Assembly (NCBI GenBank): GCA_018715395.1
Contig: DVLQ01000165.1
Location: forward strand, 1 to 42,780
Source: Candidatus Coprocola pullicola
Lineage (GTDB): Bacteria > Bacillota > Clostridia > Lachnospirales > Anaerotignaceae
DNA length: 42,780 nt
Reading direction: 5' to 3'
Positions 27,611 through 35,210 of this stretch are shown here, piece after piece. Position 1 is the stretch's first letter. Each line of letters begins with the position of its first letter. A program made the translations under genes and the position numbers. The notes under the pieces are model-generated. The model was not told the origin of the DNA. It did not search any database and saw only the letters and a program-made list of their open reading frames with translations.

Positions 27611-28585
27611 TTAGATTTTAACAAGTAGTCCACCCCATGTGAGTCCACCGCCAAAACCTGCCATTAATATATAGTCTCCTTGTTGCAACAATTCTTTTTG
27701 CATCATTTCATGCAATGCAATAGGAATTGTTGCAGCGGAGGTGTTACTGTATTCAGCTATATTCATATAAAACTTTTCCAAAGGAATTTTTGTTTTTTTT
27801 GAAATCACTTCCACAATGCGGGAATTTGCCTGATGCGGTATGACATATTTTAGGCAGTCAGCACTAATACTAGACTTTTCAATCAAGCGTAAAATGCATT
27901 TTGGCGTTTGTCTGGTAGCAAAGTCAAAAACTGTTCTGCCATCCATATGTAAAAAGCTATCTTTTGCCTCCTCAGCTTGATTAAACAAATTAGAAGCTTT
28001 TTTTTCAGCGCAAGTTAAAGACATGCCTCTGCTGCCATCACTGCCCAATTCTTCTGCCAACACTCCGCATTCTTCTTCAGACGCTTGCAAAAAAACACCT
28101 CCAGCGCCATCTCCAAATAACACGCAAGTGCTTCTATCATTAAAATCTAAATGTTTTGAAAGTACTTCTGCACCAATTATCAATGCATTTTTATAAACGC
28201 CGCTTTTTATAAATTTGTCTGCTGTACTGAAACCAAAAATAAAACCGGAGCAAGCCGCTGCTAAATCAAATGCAACAGCGTTAGAAGCACCTATTTTTGA
28301 TTGCACTAAACAAGCCGTAGAAGGCGTTGTATAGTCTGGAGATACAGTTGCTACAATAATCAACTCAATATCTAATGGATTAATATTGCCATTTTTTAAA
28401 ATTTCTATAGCAGCTTTTGCTGCTATATCTGATGTATTTTCTCCGTCCGAAAAATGCCTTCTTTCTATTCCACTGCGAGAACGAATCCATTCATCACTTG
28501 TATCTACATATTGAGAAAGCATATCATTTGTAACGATTTTTTCAGGAACATATGCTCCTGTAGCTTTAATTTTTGAAAAAATCAT
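27611..28585 (-). CDS. fabH: 3-oxoacyl-ACP synthase III FabH
   Basis: Starts each chain by condensing acyl-CoA with malonyl-ACP. Cys112 (LAAACSGFIFG), His in VIPHQANSRI and Asn in YSNTSAATIPIAL form the KAS III triad. Its 324 residues are normal. GGGAGA lies before the ATG. Immediately follows fabT (gap 16 nt). Confidence 0.97.
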   Translation of the reverse strand: MIFSKIKATGAYVPEKIVTNDMLSQYVDTSDEWIRSRSGIERRHFSDGENTSDIAAKAAIEILKNGNINPLDIELIIVATVSPDYTTPSTACLVQSKIGASNAVAFDLAAACSGFIFGFSTADKFIKSGVYKNALIIGAEVLSKHLDFNDRSTCVLFGDGAGGVFLQASEEECGVLAEELGSDGSRGMSLTCAEKKASNLFNQAEEAKDSFLHMDGRTVFDFATRQTPKCILRLIEKSSISADCLKYVIPHQANSRIVEVISKKTKIPLEKFYMNIAEYSNTSAATIPIALHEMMQKELLQQGDYILMAGFGGGLTWGGLLVKI

Positions 28586-28601
28586 CTTTTTTCTCCCTTG
28601 T

Positions 28602-29042
28602 TTAAAAATATTTTTGCAAAAATGTATTTAATTTTGTTAAAGCTTGAGAAAGAACTTTTTTTTCTTCTTCTGAAAGTCCTTCAATGGTTGCTTTGACCAT
28701 ATTTTTATGAAACTGTTCATCGACTCGATACAAAAGTTTTCCCTTTTTTGTCAAACGTATTTTTACAACACGCCTATCTGTTTCACAACGAAATCTTTCT
28801 ACATATCCTTTTTTTACAAGATTGTTGACCGCAACAGTCAATGTACCCACTGTGATACAAAGACTTTTTGCAACCTCGCTCATACTTTTTGATTCATACA
28901 TACCAATAGCTTCAATAGTATGTACTTCTGCTACAGAAACATCAAAAAAGTTTTCTTTTTTCAATGCTTTTTGTTCTATTGTCAATATATTATTGAATGT
29001 ATCTACTAGCAAAGTATTGATAACAGCCAGAGTCTTGTCCAT
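28602..29042 (-). CDS. fabT: MarR-family repressor of fatty-acid synthesis, FabT
   Basis: Winged-helix MarR regulator, 146 residues from ATG 29042 (GGAGGAAATT upstream). The helix-turn-helix lies about residues 50-80 (MSEVAKSLCITVGTLTVAVN) and the wing carries CETDRRVVKIRLTKKG. As first gene of the fab operon directly behind a perfect palindrome of the recalled FabT type, autoregulation and control of the whole operon are likely; in streptococci FabT acts with acyl-ACP as corepressor. An in-frame extension to 29072 is not supported by a ribosome site. Confidence 0.92.
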   Translation of the reverse strand: MDKTLAVINTLLVDTFNNILTIEQKALKKENFFDVSVAEVHTIEAIGMYESKSMSEVAKSLCITVGTLTVAVNNLVKKGYVERFRCETDRRVVKIRLTKKGKLLYRVDEQFHKNMVKATIEGLSEEEKKVLSQALTKLNTFLQKYF

Positions 29043-29073
29043 AATTTCCTCCTCAATTTTATCAGATACCAAA

Positions 29074-29092
29074 TACTTTGATAATCAAAGTA
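29074..29092. promoter_or_regulatory. FabT operator, perfect 19-bp palindrome
   Basis: TACTTTGATAATCAAAGTA: 9-bp arms with a single central base. It overlaps the -10 region of the fab promoter on the minus strand and sits 32 nt before the fabT ATG. It matches the recalled streptococcal FabT site (ACTTTGATTATCAAATT-like). Confidence 0.88.
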
Positions 29093-29117
29093 TATGATAC
29101 TTTTTTTCTCTCGTCAA
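29089..29117 (-). promoter_or_regulatory. Promoter of the fab/acc operon
   Basis: On the minus strand TTGACG (29112-29117), a 17-nt spacer, TATACT (29089-29094). The FabT palindrome begins inside the -10 box and extends over the start site. Confidence 0.82.
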
Positions 29118-29190
29118 TCTCCATTATGAAAATAATCTATTCAATTTCATAATATTTTTTAGTAAAATGTAACAATTTATACAAGATATA

Positions 29191-29219
29191 TTGACAATAA
29201 CTTTGATTTGTACTATATT
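29191..29219 (+). promoter_or_regulatory. Promoter of the divergent flavoprotein gene, with FabT half-site
   Basis: TTGACA (29191-29196), 17-nt spacer, TATATT (29214-29219). The spacer contains ACTTTGAT (29200-29207), identical to one arm of the FabT operator. A 13-bp palindrome CTACATCATGTAG lies downstream at 29244-29256. Confidence 0.75.
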
Positions 29220-29294
29220 TTCAAGTAATTACTACTATAAATTCTACATCATGTAGTTATAAAAACTATATGATTTTTAAGGAGTGTCCATTTT

Positions 29295-30359
29295 ATGAAA
29301 TTAAAACCACTTCATATTGGTGATTTGACAATACCTGTTCCTATCATACAAGGCGGTATGGGCGTTGGCATTAGTCTTTCTTCCCTAGCAGGAGCTGTTG
29401 CAAAAGAAGGTGCAGTCGGCGTTATTTCTGCCGCGCAACCGGGTTTTTCTGACAAAGATTTTTTGAAAAATACAATGCAAACAAATTTGCGTTCTTTGGC
29501 TTATCACATCAAAAGAGCAAAAGAAATTTCTCATGGAGGCATTATTGGGGTTAATATTATGAGAGCCGCTACCCATTATCAAGAATATGTAGACTGTTGT
29601 ATCCAAAACGGTGCCGATATGATTATATCCGGTGCAGGATTACCTATGGAATTACCTGTTTTAGTAGGTGATGCCCCTATCAAATTTGCTCCTATTGTTT
29701 CTTCTGTAAAAGCTGCTAAAGTATTATTACACAGATGGGATAAAAAAGGTCAAAGAATGCCGGATTTTGTTGTTATCGAAGGTCCAAAGGCAGGAGGACA
29801 TTTAGGCTTTTCCGAAAAAGAACTTGTAGAAGGCTTAGCAAATGATTATGCTTCTTATGATGAGGAGGTAAAAGGTATTGTTTCTTTTGTAAAAAGTTTT
29901 GAAGAAAAATATAATCGTCCTTTTCCTGTTATTTTCGCAGGAGGCGTCTATGATAGAAGAGATATTGACCATTACATGGCATTGGGCTGTGATGGGGTAC
30001 AAATGGCAACTCGTTTTGTAGCTACAGAAGAATGTGACGCAGATATTCGTTATAAATTAGCATATGTTCATGCTAAAAAAGAAGATATTACAATTGTAAA
30101 AAGTCCTGTTGGCATGCCTGGGCGCGCCATTGAAAATACTTATATGAAATTAAGAAAAACACAGCGGGAAAATATAACAAAATGCTATAAATGTTTGGAA
30201 AGATGTAACCCTGCTACAACTCCTTATTGTATTACAGAAGCTCTCATTCGTGCTGCCCAAGGCGATGTAGAAAATTCCCTCCTATTCTGTGGCGCCAATG
30301 CTTATAAAATAGATAGAATTACAACTGTAAAAGAAATTATAGATGAGTTAAATCAATAA
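29295..30359 (+). CDS. Nitronate-monooxygenase-family flavoprotein with Cys4 motif, FabX-like
   Basis: A 354-residue FMN TIM-barrel protein (PIIQGGMGVGISLSSLAGAV, GGHLGF with His169, AGGVYDRRDI). Relatives are usually annotated nitronate monooxygenase or 2-nitropropane dioxygenase. Its C-terminus carries Cys297-x2-Cys300-x3-Cys304-x7-Cys312, a pattern suited to a [4Fe-4S] cluster and absent from FabK. Helicobacter FabX, an NMO-family flavo/iron-sulfur enzyme making cis-3-enoyl-ACP, is the precedent I know. Its position opposite fabT, the FabT half-site and the lack of fabM/fabA suggest a role in unsaturated fatty-acid synthesis, but this is inference. AAGGAG lies 10 nt before the ATG. Confidence 0.85.
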   Translation: MKLKPLHIGDLTIPVPIIQGGMGVGISLSSLAGAVAKEGAVGVISAAQPGFSDKDFLKNTMQTNLRSLAYHIKRAKEISHGGIIGVNIMRAATHYQEYVDCCIQNGADMIISGAGLPMELPVLVGDAPIKFAPIVSSVKAAKVLLHRWDKKGQRMPDFVVIEGPKAGGHLGFSEKELVEGLANDYASYDEEVKGIVSFVKSFEEKYNRPFPVIFAGGVYDRRDIDHYMALGCDGVQMATRFVATEECDADIRYKLAYVHAKKEDITIVKSPVGMPGRAIENTYMKLRKTQRENITKCYKCLERCNPATTPYCITEALIRAAQGDVENSLLFCGANAYKIDRITTVKEIIDELNQ

Positions 30360-30367
30360 AATTATGA

Positions 30368-30386
30368 CCACCGGCTAAGCCGGTGG
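30368..30386. repeat. Terminal hairpin of IS200/IS605-type relic 1
   Basis: CCACCGGCT (30368-30376) and AGCCGGTGG (30378-30386) form a GC-rich hairpin 8 nt past the stop of the flavoprotein gene. GC content is well above the surroundings. Such subterminal hairpins are what TnpA recognises at IS200/IS605 ends; it could also act as a terminator for the flavoprotein gene. Confidence 0.75.
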
Positions 30387-30475
30387 GTTACTCTGCCTCT
30401 AGAAAGGGCTGTTACCAACAATACTTACCAGTGCTGTAAAAGTCCGTCAAACGCTCTACTTTCCCAACGCCGCAT

Positions 30476-30919
30476 TTAGCAGCTATCTTTGTTTACTTTT
30501 TCGCCTGTAAACGAATCAATGTACTCATTGAAACTGATTTGATCTGTCATACATTCTTCTTTTCACTGATTATTCACGTATTTTTTTGTGTTTTTCTCAA
30601 CTGTATCAATGTAATAGCCGCTACACCAAAACGTTCTGTTTCCATATTCGTATTTTAAACTTGTATGTCTATCAAAAATAATGAAAACTTTTTCCTTTCA
30701 AATATTCAACTATTTTTGACACAGTGTACTTGGGTGGTATACCAATCAGCATATGATCTGGACAACTTTCTTCCGCTATCATTTCTATTGTTTTTCTTTT
30801 ATATAATTCTATAAATATTTTCCCTATTTTAATTTTCATTTTCCATATAGTAATCTTCTATACTTTGGCAATACAATATGATATTTACATTCCCAACTTG
30901 TATGTGCTAAATGATTCAT
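30476..30919 (-). pseudogene. tnpA: IS200/IS605 transposase tnpA, frameshifted
   Basis: Reading from ATG 30919 gives MNHLAHTSWECKYHIVLPKYRR then LLYGK and a stop; shifting frame resumes KIKIGKIFIELYKRK, CPDHMLIGIPPKYTVSKIVEYLKGKS; a second shift gives IFDRHTSLKYEYGNRTFWCSGYYIDTV and KKYVNNQ, a stop, then the C-terminal SFNEYIDSFTGEKV. The normal HUH motif (CPDHIHML) has lost Ile-His through a 6-nt deletion, so a catalytic histidine is gone; the Tyr of KKYVNNQ remains. The gene is dead through at least two frameshifts, one stop and the lost histidine. Confidence 0.88.
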
Positions 30920-30921
30920 AT

Positions 30922-30973
30922 AAAAACCTCCTATGCTTTCTTGTGTCTTAGCAGACTAACATAGGAGGTTTTT
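30922..30973 (-). repeat. Leader hairpin masking the tnpA ribosome site (relic 1)
   Basis: AAAAACCTCCTATG (30922-30935) and CATAGGAGGTTTTT (30960-30973) are perfect 14-bp arms around 24 nt. The AGGAGG that would serve tnpA (complement of 30927-30932, 7 nt before its ATG) is inside the stem, as known for IS200, where this limits transposase translation. The arms are intact though the gene is dead. Confidence 0.85.
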
Positions 30974-31022
30974 GCTTAAAGCTAAAGCTCGCTGATTATC
31001 CCAGCATAGTCGGTAATTTTTA

Positions 31023-31868
31023 TTATGCAGGCGTACCGAAAATAGTTTGTATTCCAAAATAGCCTAAAACTAAAATACCCAGTACAATTCTATACCAGCC
31101 AAAAGGTTTAAAGTCATTTCTTTTAATATATCCCATCAAAAATTTAATAGCAATCACAGAAACCACAAATGATGTAATCACTCCTACTAAAAGAACAGCA
31201 ATTTCATCACTTTCAAAAGCTAATCCAAACTTTATAAGTTTTAATACGCTTGCTCCAAACATAACCGGCACAGCTAAAAAAAATGTAAATTCTGCTGCTA
31301 CCGTGCGAGACATACCAATCAATAATCCTCCTATAATAGTTGCGCCCGAACGAGACGTTCCTGGAAATACCGCTGCAATTAACTGAAATAATCCTATTAA
31401 AAACGCTGTTTTATATGTAATTTGGGAAAGCTTTGTAATCTGTGGTCTTTTTCCATGATTACTATTTTCAATAATTATGAATAAAATACCAAATAAAATC
31501 AGCATAATAGATACTGTTTGATAATTATAAAACCATGCATTTAATTGGTCATCAAATAGTAATCCAACTATAGCCGCCGGTAAACAGGCAAATATAATTT
31601 TAAACCACATTTGAAGTATTGATATTTTTACATGAAACTCTCTTTTAAAAGAAAAAGGAAATAACTTTTTCCAATAGAGCCATACTACTGCCAAAATCGC
31701 GCCTAATTGTATTACAACAAAAAACATTTCCATAAATTCTTCAGACATTTTTAATGTCACAAATTCATCCAGCAATATCATATGTCCTGTGCTGCTAATG
31801 GGTAGCCATTCTGTAATTCCTTCTACAACGCCAAACAAAAATGCCTTGAAAATCTCTCCCCAGTTCAT
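31023..31868 (-). CDS. uppP: Undecaprenyl-diphosphatase UppP/BacA
   Basis: Integral membrane phosphatase recycling undecaprenyl pyrophosphate for wall synthesis; overexpression of the family gives bacitracin resistance. Conserved GVVEGITEWLPISSTGHM (residues 13-30) and FPGTSRSGATI (168-178) contain the catalytic Glu/Ser/Arg residues. About eight hydrophobic segments, 281 residues. AAGGAGG lies before ATG 31868. Monocistronic; the IS200 relic starts right after its stop. Divergent from the lipoprotein gene. Confidence 0.96.
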   Translation of the reverse strand: MNWGEIFKAFLFGVVEGITEWLPISSTGHMILLDEFVTLKMSEEFMEMFFVVIQLGAILAVVWLYWKKLFPFSFKREFHVKISILQMWFKIIFACLPAAIVGLLFDDQLNAWFYNYQTVSIMLILFGILFIIIENSNHGKRPQITKLSQITYKTAFLIGLFQLIAAVFPGTSRSGATIIGGLLIGMSRTVAAEFTFFLAVPVMFGASVLKLIKFGLAFESDEIAVLLVGVITSFVVSVIAIKFLMGYIKRNDFKPFGWYRIVLGILVLGYFGIQTIFGTPA

Positions 31869-31900
31869 TTTTTTCCTCCTTTTTTAAATTTACTTCTTCC

Positions 31901-31929
31901 ATTTTAAACGATTTTTGTATTCTTGTCTA
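31901..31929 (-). promoter_or_regulatory. Predicted uppP promoter
   Basis: On the minus strand TAGACA (31924-31929), 17 nt, TAAAAT (31901-31906), 32 nt before the ATG. Divergent from a weaker rightward signal (TTGACT at 31947, TATACT at 31968). Confidence 0.6.
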
Positions 31930-32033
31930 TGTGGTTGTTTCTATTATTGACTTTTTTTGCAAAAAGCTATACTCTTAATATAATACTATTTTTTGTCATC
32001 ATTTAGTCAAATTATTCTCAAAGGAGTTTGATT

Positions 32034-33467
32034 ATGTTAAAAAAAATAATGGTTTCTATTCTATTCTTTTTTATTTATTTTTTAATAGGCTGTCAAAACA
32101 CAACTTTTTCTGAAACACAACAAAATGCTTCTTCTAAAAAAACAGTGGAACAGACAGGGCATACAGCATGGATTTATACCCCTTCCACTCGAACAATACC
32201 CAATACTATGACTGAATATGATGCTCCCTTAGAATTTACAGTAAATGATATAATTGTCACAGAACAATTGCCTGTTGCCAAAAATTTAAAAAATGATTAT
32301 GAAGATAACTTAAATACATTTATAGAAGAAATTACTGCAAAATTTGGTGAAAAAGTTTTACATGATATTGATTTTTCTTCATTACATCAACAAACAAACT
32401 TTTCATCAAATTCTATAGAAAATCATATTTTCATTACTGGAAATTTATCTTTTATTGGACCTTATGCCAGCATTTACTTAACTGCTACTCCAAGTGTAGT
32501 ACATCAATATACAGGTGAAACTGTTGATTTATCCTCTTTTACCAAAGATACTTTTTCTTATGCAACATTTTATCATGTACAACAAAAAAAAGAAGTTCCT
32601 ATTGAACAATTATTTTTACAAAATAAACAATATCTTTCTATCATAGAAAAACAATTGCAAAAAGAACTTTTTTTTAGAGAATCAGAATCTTTTAATATTA
32701 TAAAACGACCATTTTCAAATTTATCAGAAAATGATATTTTGCTTTCTTACCATAATGGTTTGGATACAAATACATCCCCCTATTTTTTGGTTACATTAAA
32801 AAAAGAAAATCCATATTGTATCAATGAAACAAACTTTGAAATAGACTTATCTTTATTGCTACCATATCTTTCCTTTTCTCCCAATGAAATAGAAGATATT
32901 ATGGATATTCCAAATTTACTGACAAAGCAATTGATTGATACTACGGATACTTTTACAGTAGAACAGGATACTTCTATTACAGTGGAAGGCTGTAGCAATA
33001 GTTTTTTTATTTGTGTCAGAAATTACAAAAATCAAGAAATGACGGAAAATGTAAATGAACAGTTATCTGCTGTTCAAAGGACTTATATTAATACCACCCC
33101 TCTTTCAGCTTATTTTTCTGACGCAAATACTCCTTCACTTAAAGTTGTATCTTATAAAGGACTTGGTCCATTTTTAAAAGTATTTATGTTAAGCGATATC
33201 ATTTTAAATAATAAATATATGTTTAATCAACAAAATATACTCATTTATATGCCGACAGGCGAACAAATGACCGTTCGTGACTTACTTCTACCCGAAACGA
33301 TAGATAAACTGACAGAGCAACAATTGTATTATCTAGATACTACCAATTTTACACTAGACAGTACTGGTACTATTACTGTACCTTTGGAAACAGTTGCAGA
33401 AGATGGCAGCATGAATCTTACTTATGAAAGTAAACTATTTAATTTTGCAAAATATTCTAATTTTTAA
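32034..33467 (+). CDS. Unrecognised lipoprotein with two similar halves
   Basis: A 477-residue secreted lipoprotein. The signal peptide ends in the lipobox FLIGC (Cys near 21), then a Ser/Thr/Gln-rich stretch. No enzyme motif was recognised. Two halves look related: SFIGPYASIYLTA and, further on, KKEVPIEQLFLQ (about residues 140-205) resemble KGLGPFLKVFMLS and GEQMTVRDLLLPE (about 380-435), suggesting an internal duplication. The style vaguely recalls RsiV/DUF3298-type extracytoplasmic domains, which I cannot confirm. ATG 32034 follows AAGGAG by 7 nt; TTG 32028 is too close. Operon with the next gene (14-nt gap). Confidence 0.8.
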   Translation: MLKKIMVSILFFFIYFLIGCQNTTFSETQQNASSKKTVEQTGHTAWIYTPSTRTIPNTMTEYDAPLEFTVNDIIVTEQLPVAKNLKNDYEDNLNTFIEEITAKFGEKVLHDIDFSSLHQQTNFSSNSIENHIFITGNLSFIGPYASIYLTATPSVVHQYTGETVDLSSFTKDTFSYATFYHVQQKKEVPIEQLFLQNKQYLSIIEKQLQKELFFRESESFNIIKRPFSNLSENDILLSYHNGLDTNTSPYFLVTLKKENPYCINETNFEIDLSLLLPYLSFSPNEIEDIMDIPNLLTKQLIDTTDTFTVEQDTSITVEGCSNSFFICVRNYKNQEMTENVNEQLSAVQRTYINTTPLSAYFSDANTPSLKVVSYKGLGPFLKVFMLSDIILNNKYMFNQQNILIYMPTGEQMTVRDLLLPETIDKLTEQQLYYLDTTNFTLDSTGTITVPLETVAEDGSMNLTYESKLFNFAKYSNF

Positions 33468-33481
33468 AAAAGGAGTTTTTT

Positions 33482-34522
33482 ATGAAAAAACCTACAAAAA
33501 TATTGATTTTTGTTTTATTTTTTATACTGTTTTGCAGTATGATTACAGCTACTGTTTATATGTATTTTCTTGACCAACAAACAATACAACAACAAAACGA
33601 AAATACAAAAACTTCTGATAATACAGATATCTCGAATCAAAAAGTAGTTGCAACAGAAAACAAACAACAAATTGACTGGAAACAATTTTCTACTATGGAT
33701 TTTTATGATAGCGCATTTCCTCAAATAGCAGTTTCTGCCGTTACAGCGCCTATTGGAGAAAATATTCTTTCTGCGTTTTCTAATGATATTTCCTCTGAAC
33801 AATCTTTGTTACACTATGGTACCATAGAAGAAAACTTTAGGAGTCTGCTTTCTGGAGAATGCGATATTGTATTTTCTCCTGAACCTTCTGAAGGGTTACT
33901 GGCACTGCAAGAAGAATACCATACAGAATTAGAATGTATCCCTATTTCAAAAGAGGCGATTGTTTTTTTAGTAAGTTATGAAAATTCTTTGGAAAATTTA
34001 TATTTAGAAGATATACAAAATATTTATTCCGGAAAAATCACTTCTTGGGAAAATTTTACAGGAGAAGAAACAACAATTGTGGCTTATCAAAAAAATGAAA
34101 ATTCATTACTACAGTCTATGTTTCATCGCTATATTCTTTCCAAAGAAAAAACAATGCAGCCACCTAAAAATTTGCAGTTTGATTCAGAAAAAAATTTAAT
34201 CACTACACTTTCTTTTTATGACGGCAGTCCTTATGCAATAGGATATGATACCTATTATTATGCTAGTACTATACTTTTTGACTATCGTATCAAAATGTTG
34301 GCTATAGATGGTATTTATCCTACCAAAAAAAATATTGCTAATGGCATTTATCCTCTTATGACAAATTATTATGCTGTTATCAGAAAAAATAGCCAAATGG
34401 ATGCTCCACAACAGAAACTCATACAATATCTTACTTCTCCAATGGGGCAAAAACTGATATCTGCAAGTGGTTATATCCCTTTATCAGAAGAATTTCTTCA
34501 ATCAAAACCTCTAGTAAACTAG
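33482..34522 (+). CDS. Membrane-anchored PstS-like substrate-binding protein
   Basis: A 346-residue protein with one N-terminal transmembrane anchor (ILIFVLFFILFCSMITATVYMYF) and no lipobox, followed by a Gln/Asn/Thr-rich linker and a periplasmic-binding-protein-like domain. PstS/PBP-like-2 hallmarks are CDIVFSPEPSEG, VFLVSYENSLENLYLEDIQNIYSG (split: VFLVSYENSL, LYLEDIQNIYSG), KITSWENFTG and the C-terminal PMGQKLISASGYIPL. No permease or ATPase genes are nearby, so it is not a complete transporter. It may sense or capture a ligand, possibly phosphate, with the preceding lipoprotein. AAAGGAG precedes ATG. Confidence 0.82.
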   Translation: MKKPTKILIFVLFFILFCSMITATVYMYFLDQQTIQQQNENTKTSDNTDISNQKVVATENKQQIDWKQFSTMDFYDSAFPQIAVSAVTAPIGENILSAFSNDISSEQSLLHYGTIEENFRSLLSGECDIVFSPEPSEGLLALQEEYHTELECIPISKEAIVFLVSYENSLENLYLEDIQNIYSGKITSWENFTGEETTIVAYQKNENSLLQSMFHRYILSKEKTMQPPKNLQFDSEKNLITTLSFYDGSPYAIGYDTYYYASTILFDYRIKMLAIDGIYPTKKNIANGIYPLMTNYYAVIRKNSQMDAPQQKLIQYLTSPMGQKLISASGYIPLSEEFLQSKPLVN

Positions 34523-34529
34523 TGGTTTG

Positions 34530-35160
34530 AACAAGGGATATTATGTGCTTATTTCCTAAAAGGGAATATTGAAGATTTGGCATCGCATTATAATTACAGG
34601 CAGCTACGAAAAGTGGCTGTCTGTTTTGTCTTATTCTTCTCTGCTAACCATAAACAGGTCTGTGTACTCTTTTCACAATATTTGATCTGCTACATCATCT
34701 TCTTTCAACTGATTTTTTATCTATTCTTTTATCGCCTTTTCATTTCATCCTACTCTATCGATAAAATATCCTCTTGCCCAGAAATTTCTTCTTCCATATT
34801 TATATTTTAAATTTCCATGCCTATCAAATATCATCAGTGCACTCTTATCCTACAAACTGTGCTACACTCAAATATGGCGGTATATTGACTAGCATATGGA
34901 TATGGTCTAGACATGCTTGCGCTTCAATGATCCCAACCTTTTTTCTTCGCACAATTTTCTAATGATTTGTACTATACTCTTCATTCTTTGTATATGGCTT
35001 TGCTTCTATATTTTGGTGCAAATATTATATGATATTGGCGTCTATATTTGGAATATGCAGTACTTTTTATTTGATTTTTCATGTAAAAAACCTTCTAATT
35101 TGTTTTCATAATCCGGTTTCCACACCTTCATTCTAAAATTATCATTAAGGGGTTTTTTTA
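34530..35160 (-). mobile_element. Decayed IS200/IS605-family element, relic 2
   Basis: About 600 bp between the PstS-like gene and the yajC terminator. It holds a broken tnpA, a decayed leader hairpin (about 35085-35099 with 35144-35158, AAAAAACC and GGTTTTTT kept, inner pairs diverged) and an imperfect hairpin near 34598-34624 (GGCAGC.. with ..GCTGTC) at the other side. It is clearly diverged from relic 1, so it is a separate older insertion. Confidence 0.72.
34631..35082 (-). pseudogene. tnpA: IS200/IS605 transposase tnpA, heavily broken
   Basis: From ATG 35082 the frames give SKYRRQYHIIFAPKYRSKAIYK, stop; then in other frames IIEAQACLDHIHMLVNIPPY (HUH motif DHIHM retained), LSVAQFVG, stop; then LMIFDRHGNLKYKYGRRNF and WARGYFIDRVG, stop, NEKAIKE, stop, IKNQLKEDDVADQI, stop, KEYTDLF. 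At least four in-frame stops and two frameshifts show long decay. The expected catalytic Tyr codon (IKEYIKNQ context) has become the stop TAG. Confidence 0.82.
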
Positions 35161-35174
35161 GCAAAGCACCCAAT

Positions 35175-35209
35175 AAAAAAGATAGCATATTATTTATGCT
35201 ATCTTTTTT
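35175..35209 (-). terminator. Strong terminator after yajC
   Basis: AAAAAAGATAGCAT (35175-35188) and ATGCTATCTTTTTT (35196-35209) pair perfectly, with a short AT loop. It overlaps the yajC stop region and works in either direction. Confidence 0.9.
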
Positions 35210-35210
35210 A

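Larger units (their letters stand above)
30361..31018 (-). mobile_element. Decayed IS200/IS605-family element, relic 1
   Basis: About 650 bp filling the gap between the flavoprotein gene and uppP. It contains a terminal hairpin at 30368-30386, a broken tnpA read on the minus strand, a leader hairpin at 30922-30973 and a short structured tail (AAAGCTCGCTGATTATCCC... to 31018). No terminal inverted repeats or target duplications are expected for this family, so the exact ends are approximate. Confidence 0.8.

Noticed and set aside
33515-33802. 95-codon minus-strand frame opposite the PstS-like gene
   Set aside because: Shadow of the real gene with no ribosome site or domain.
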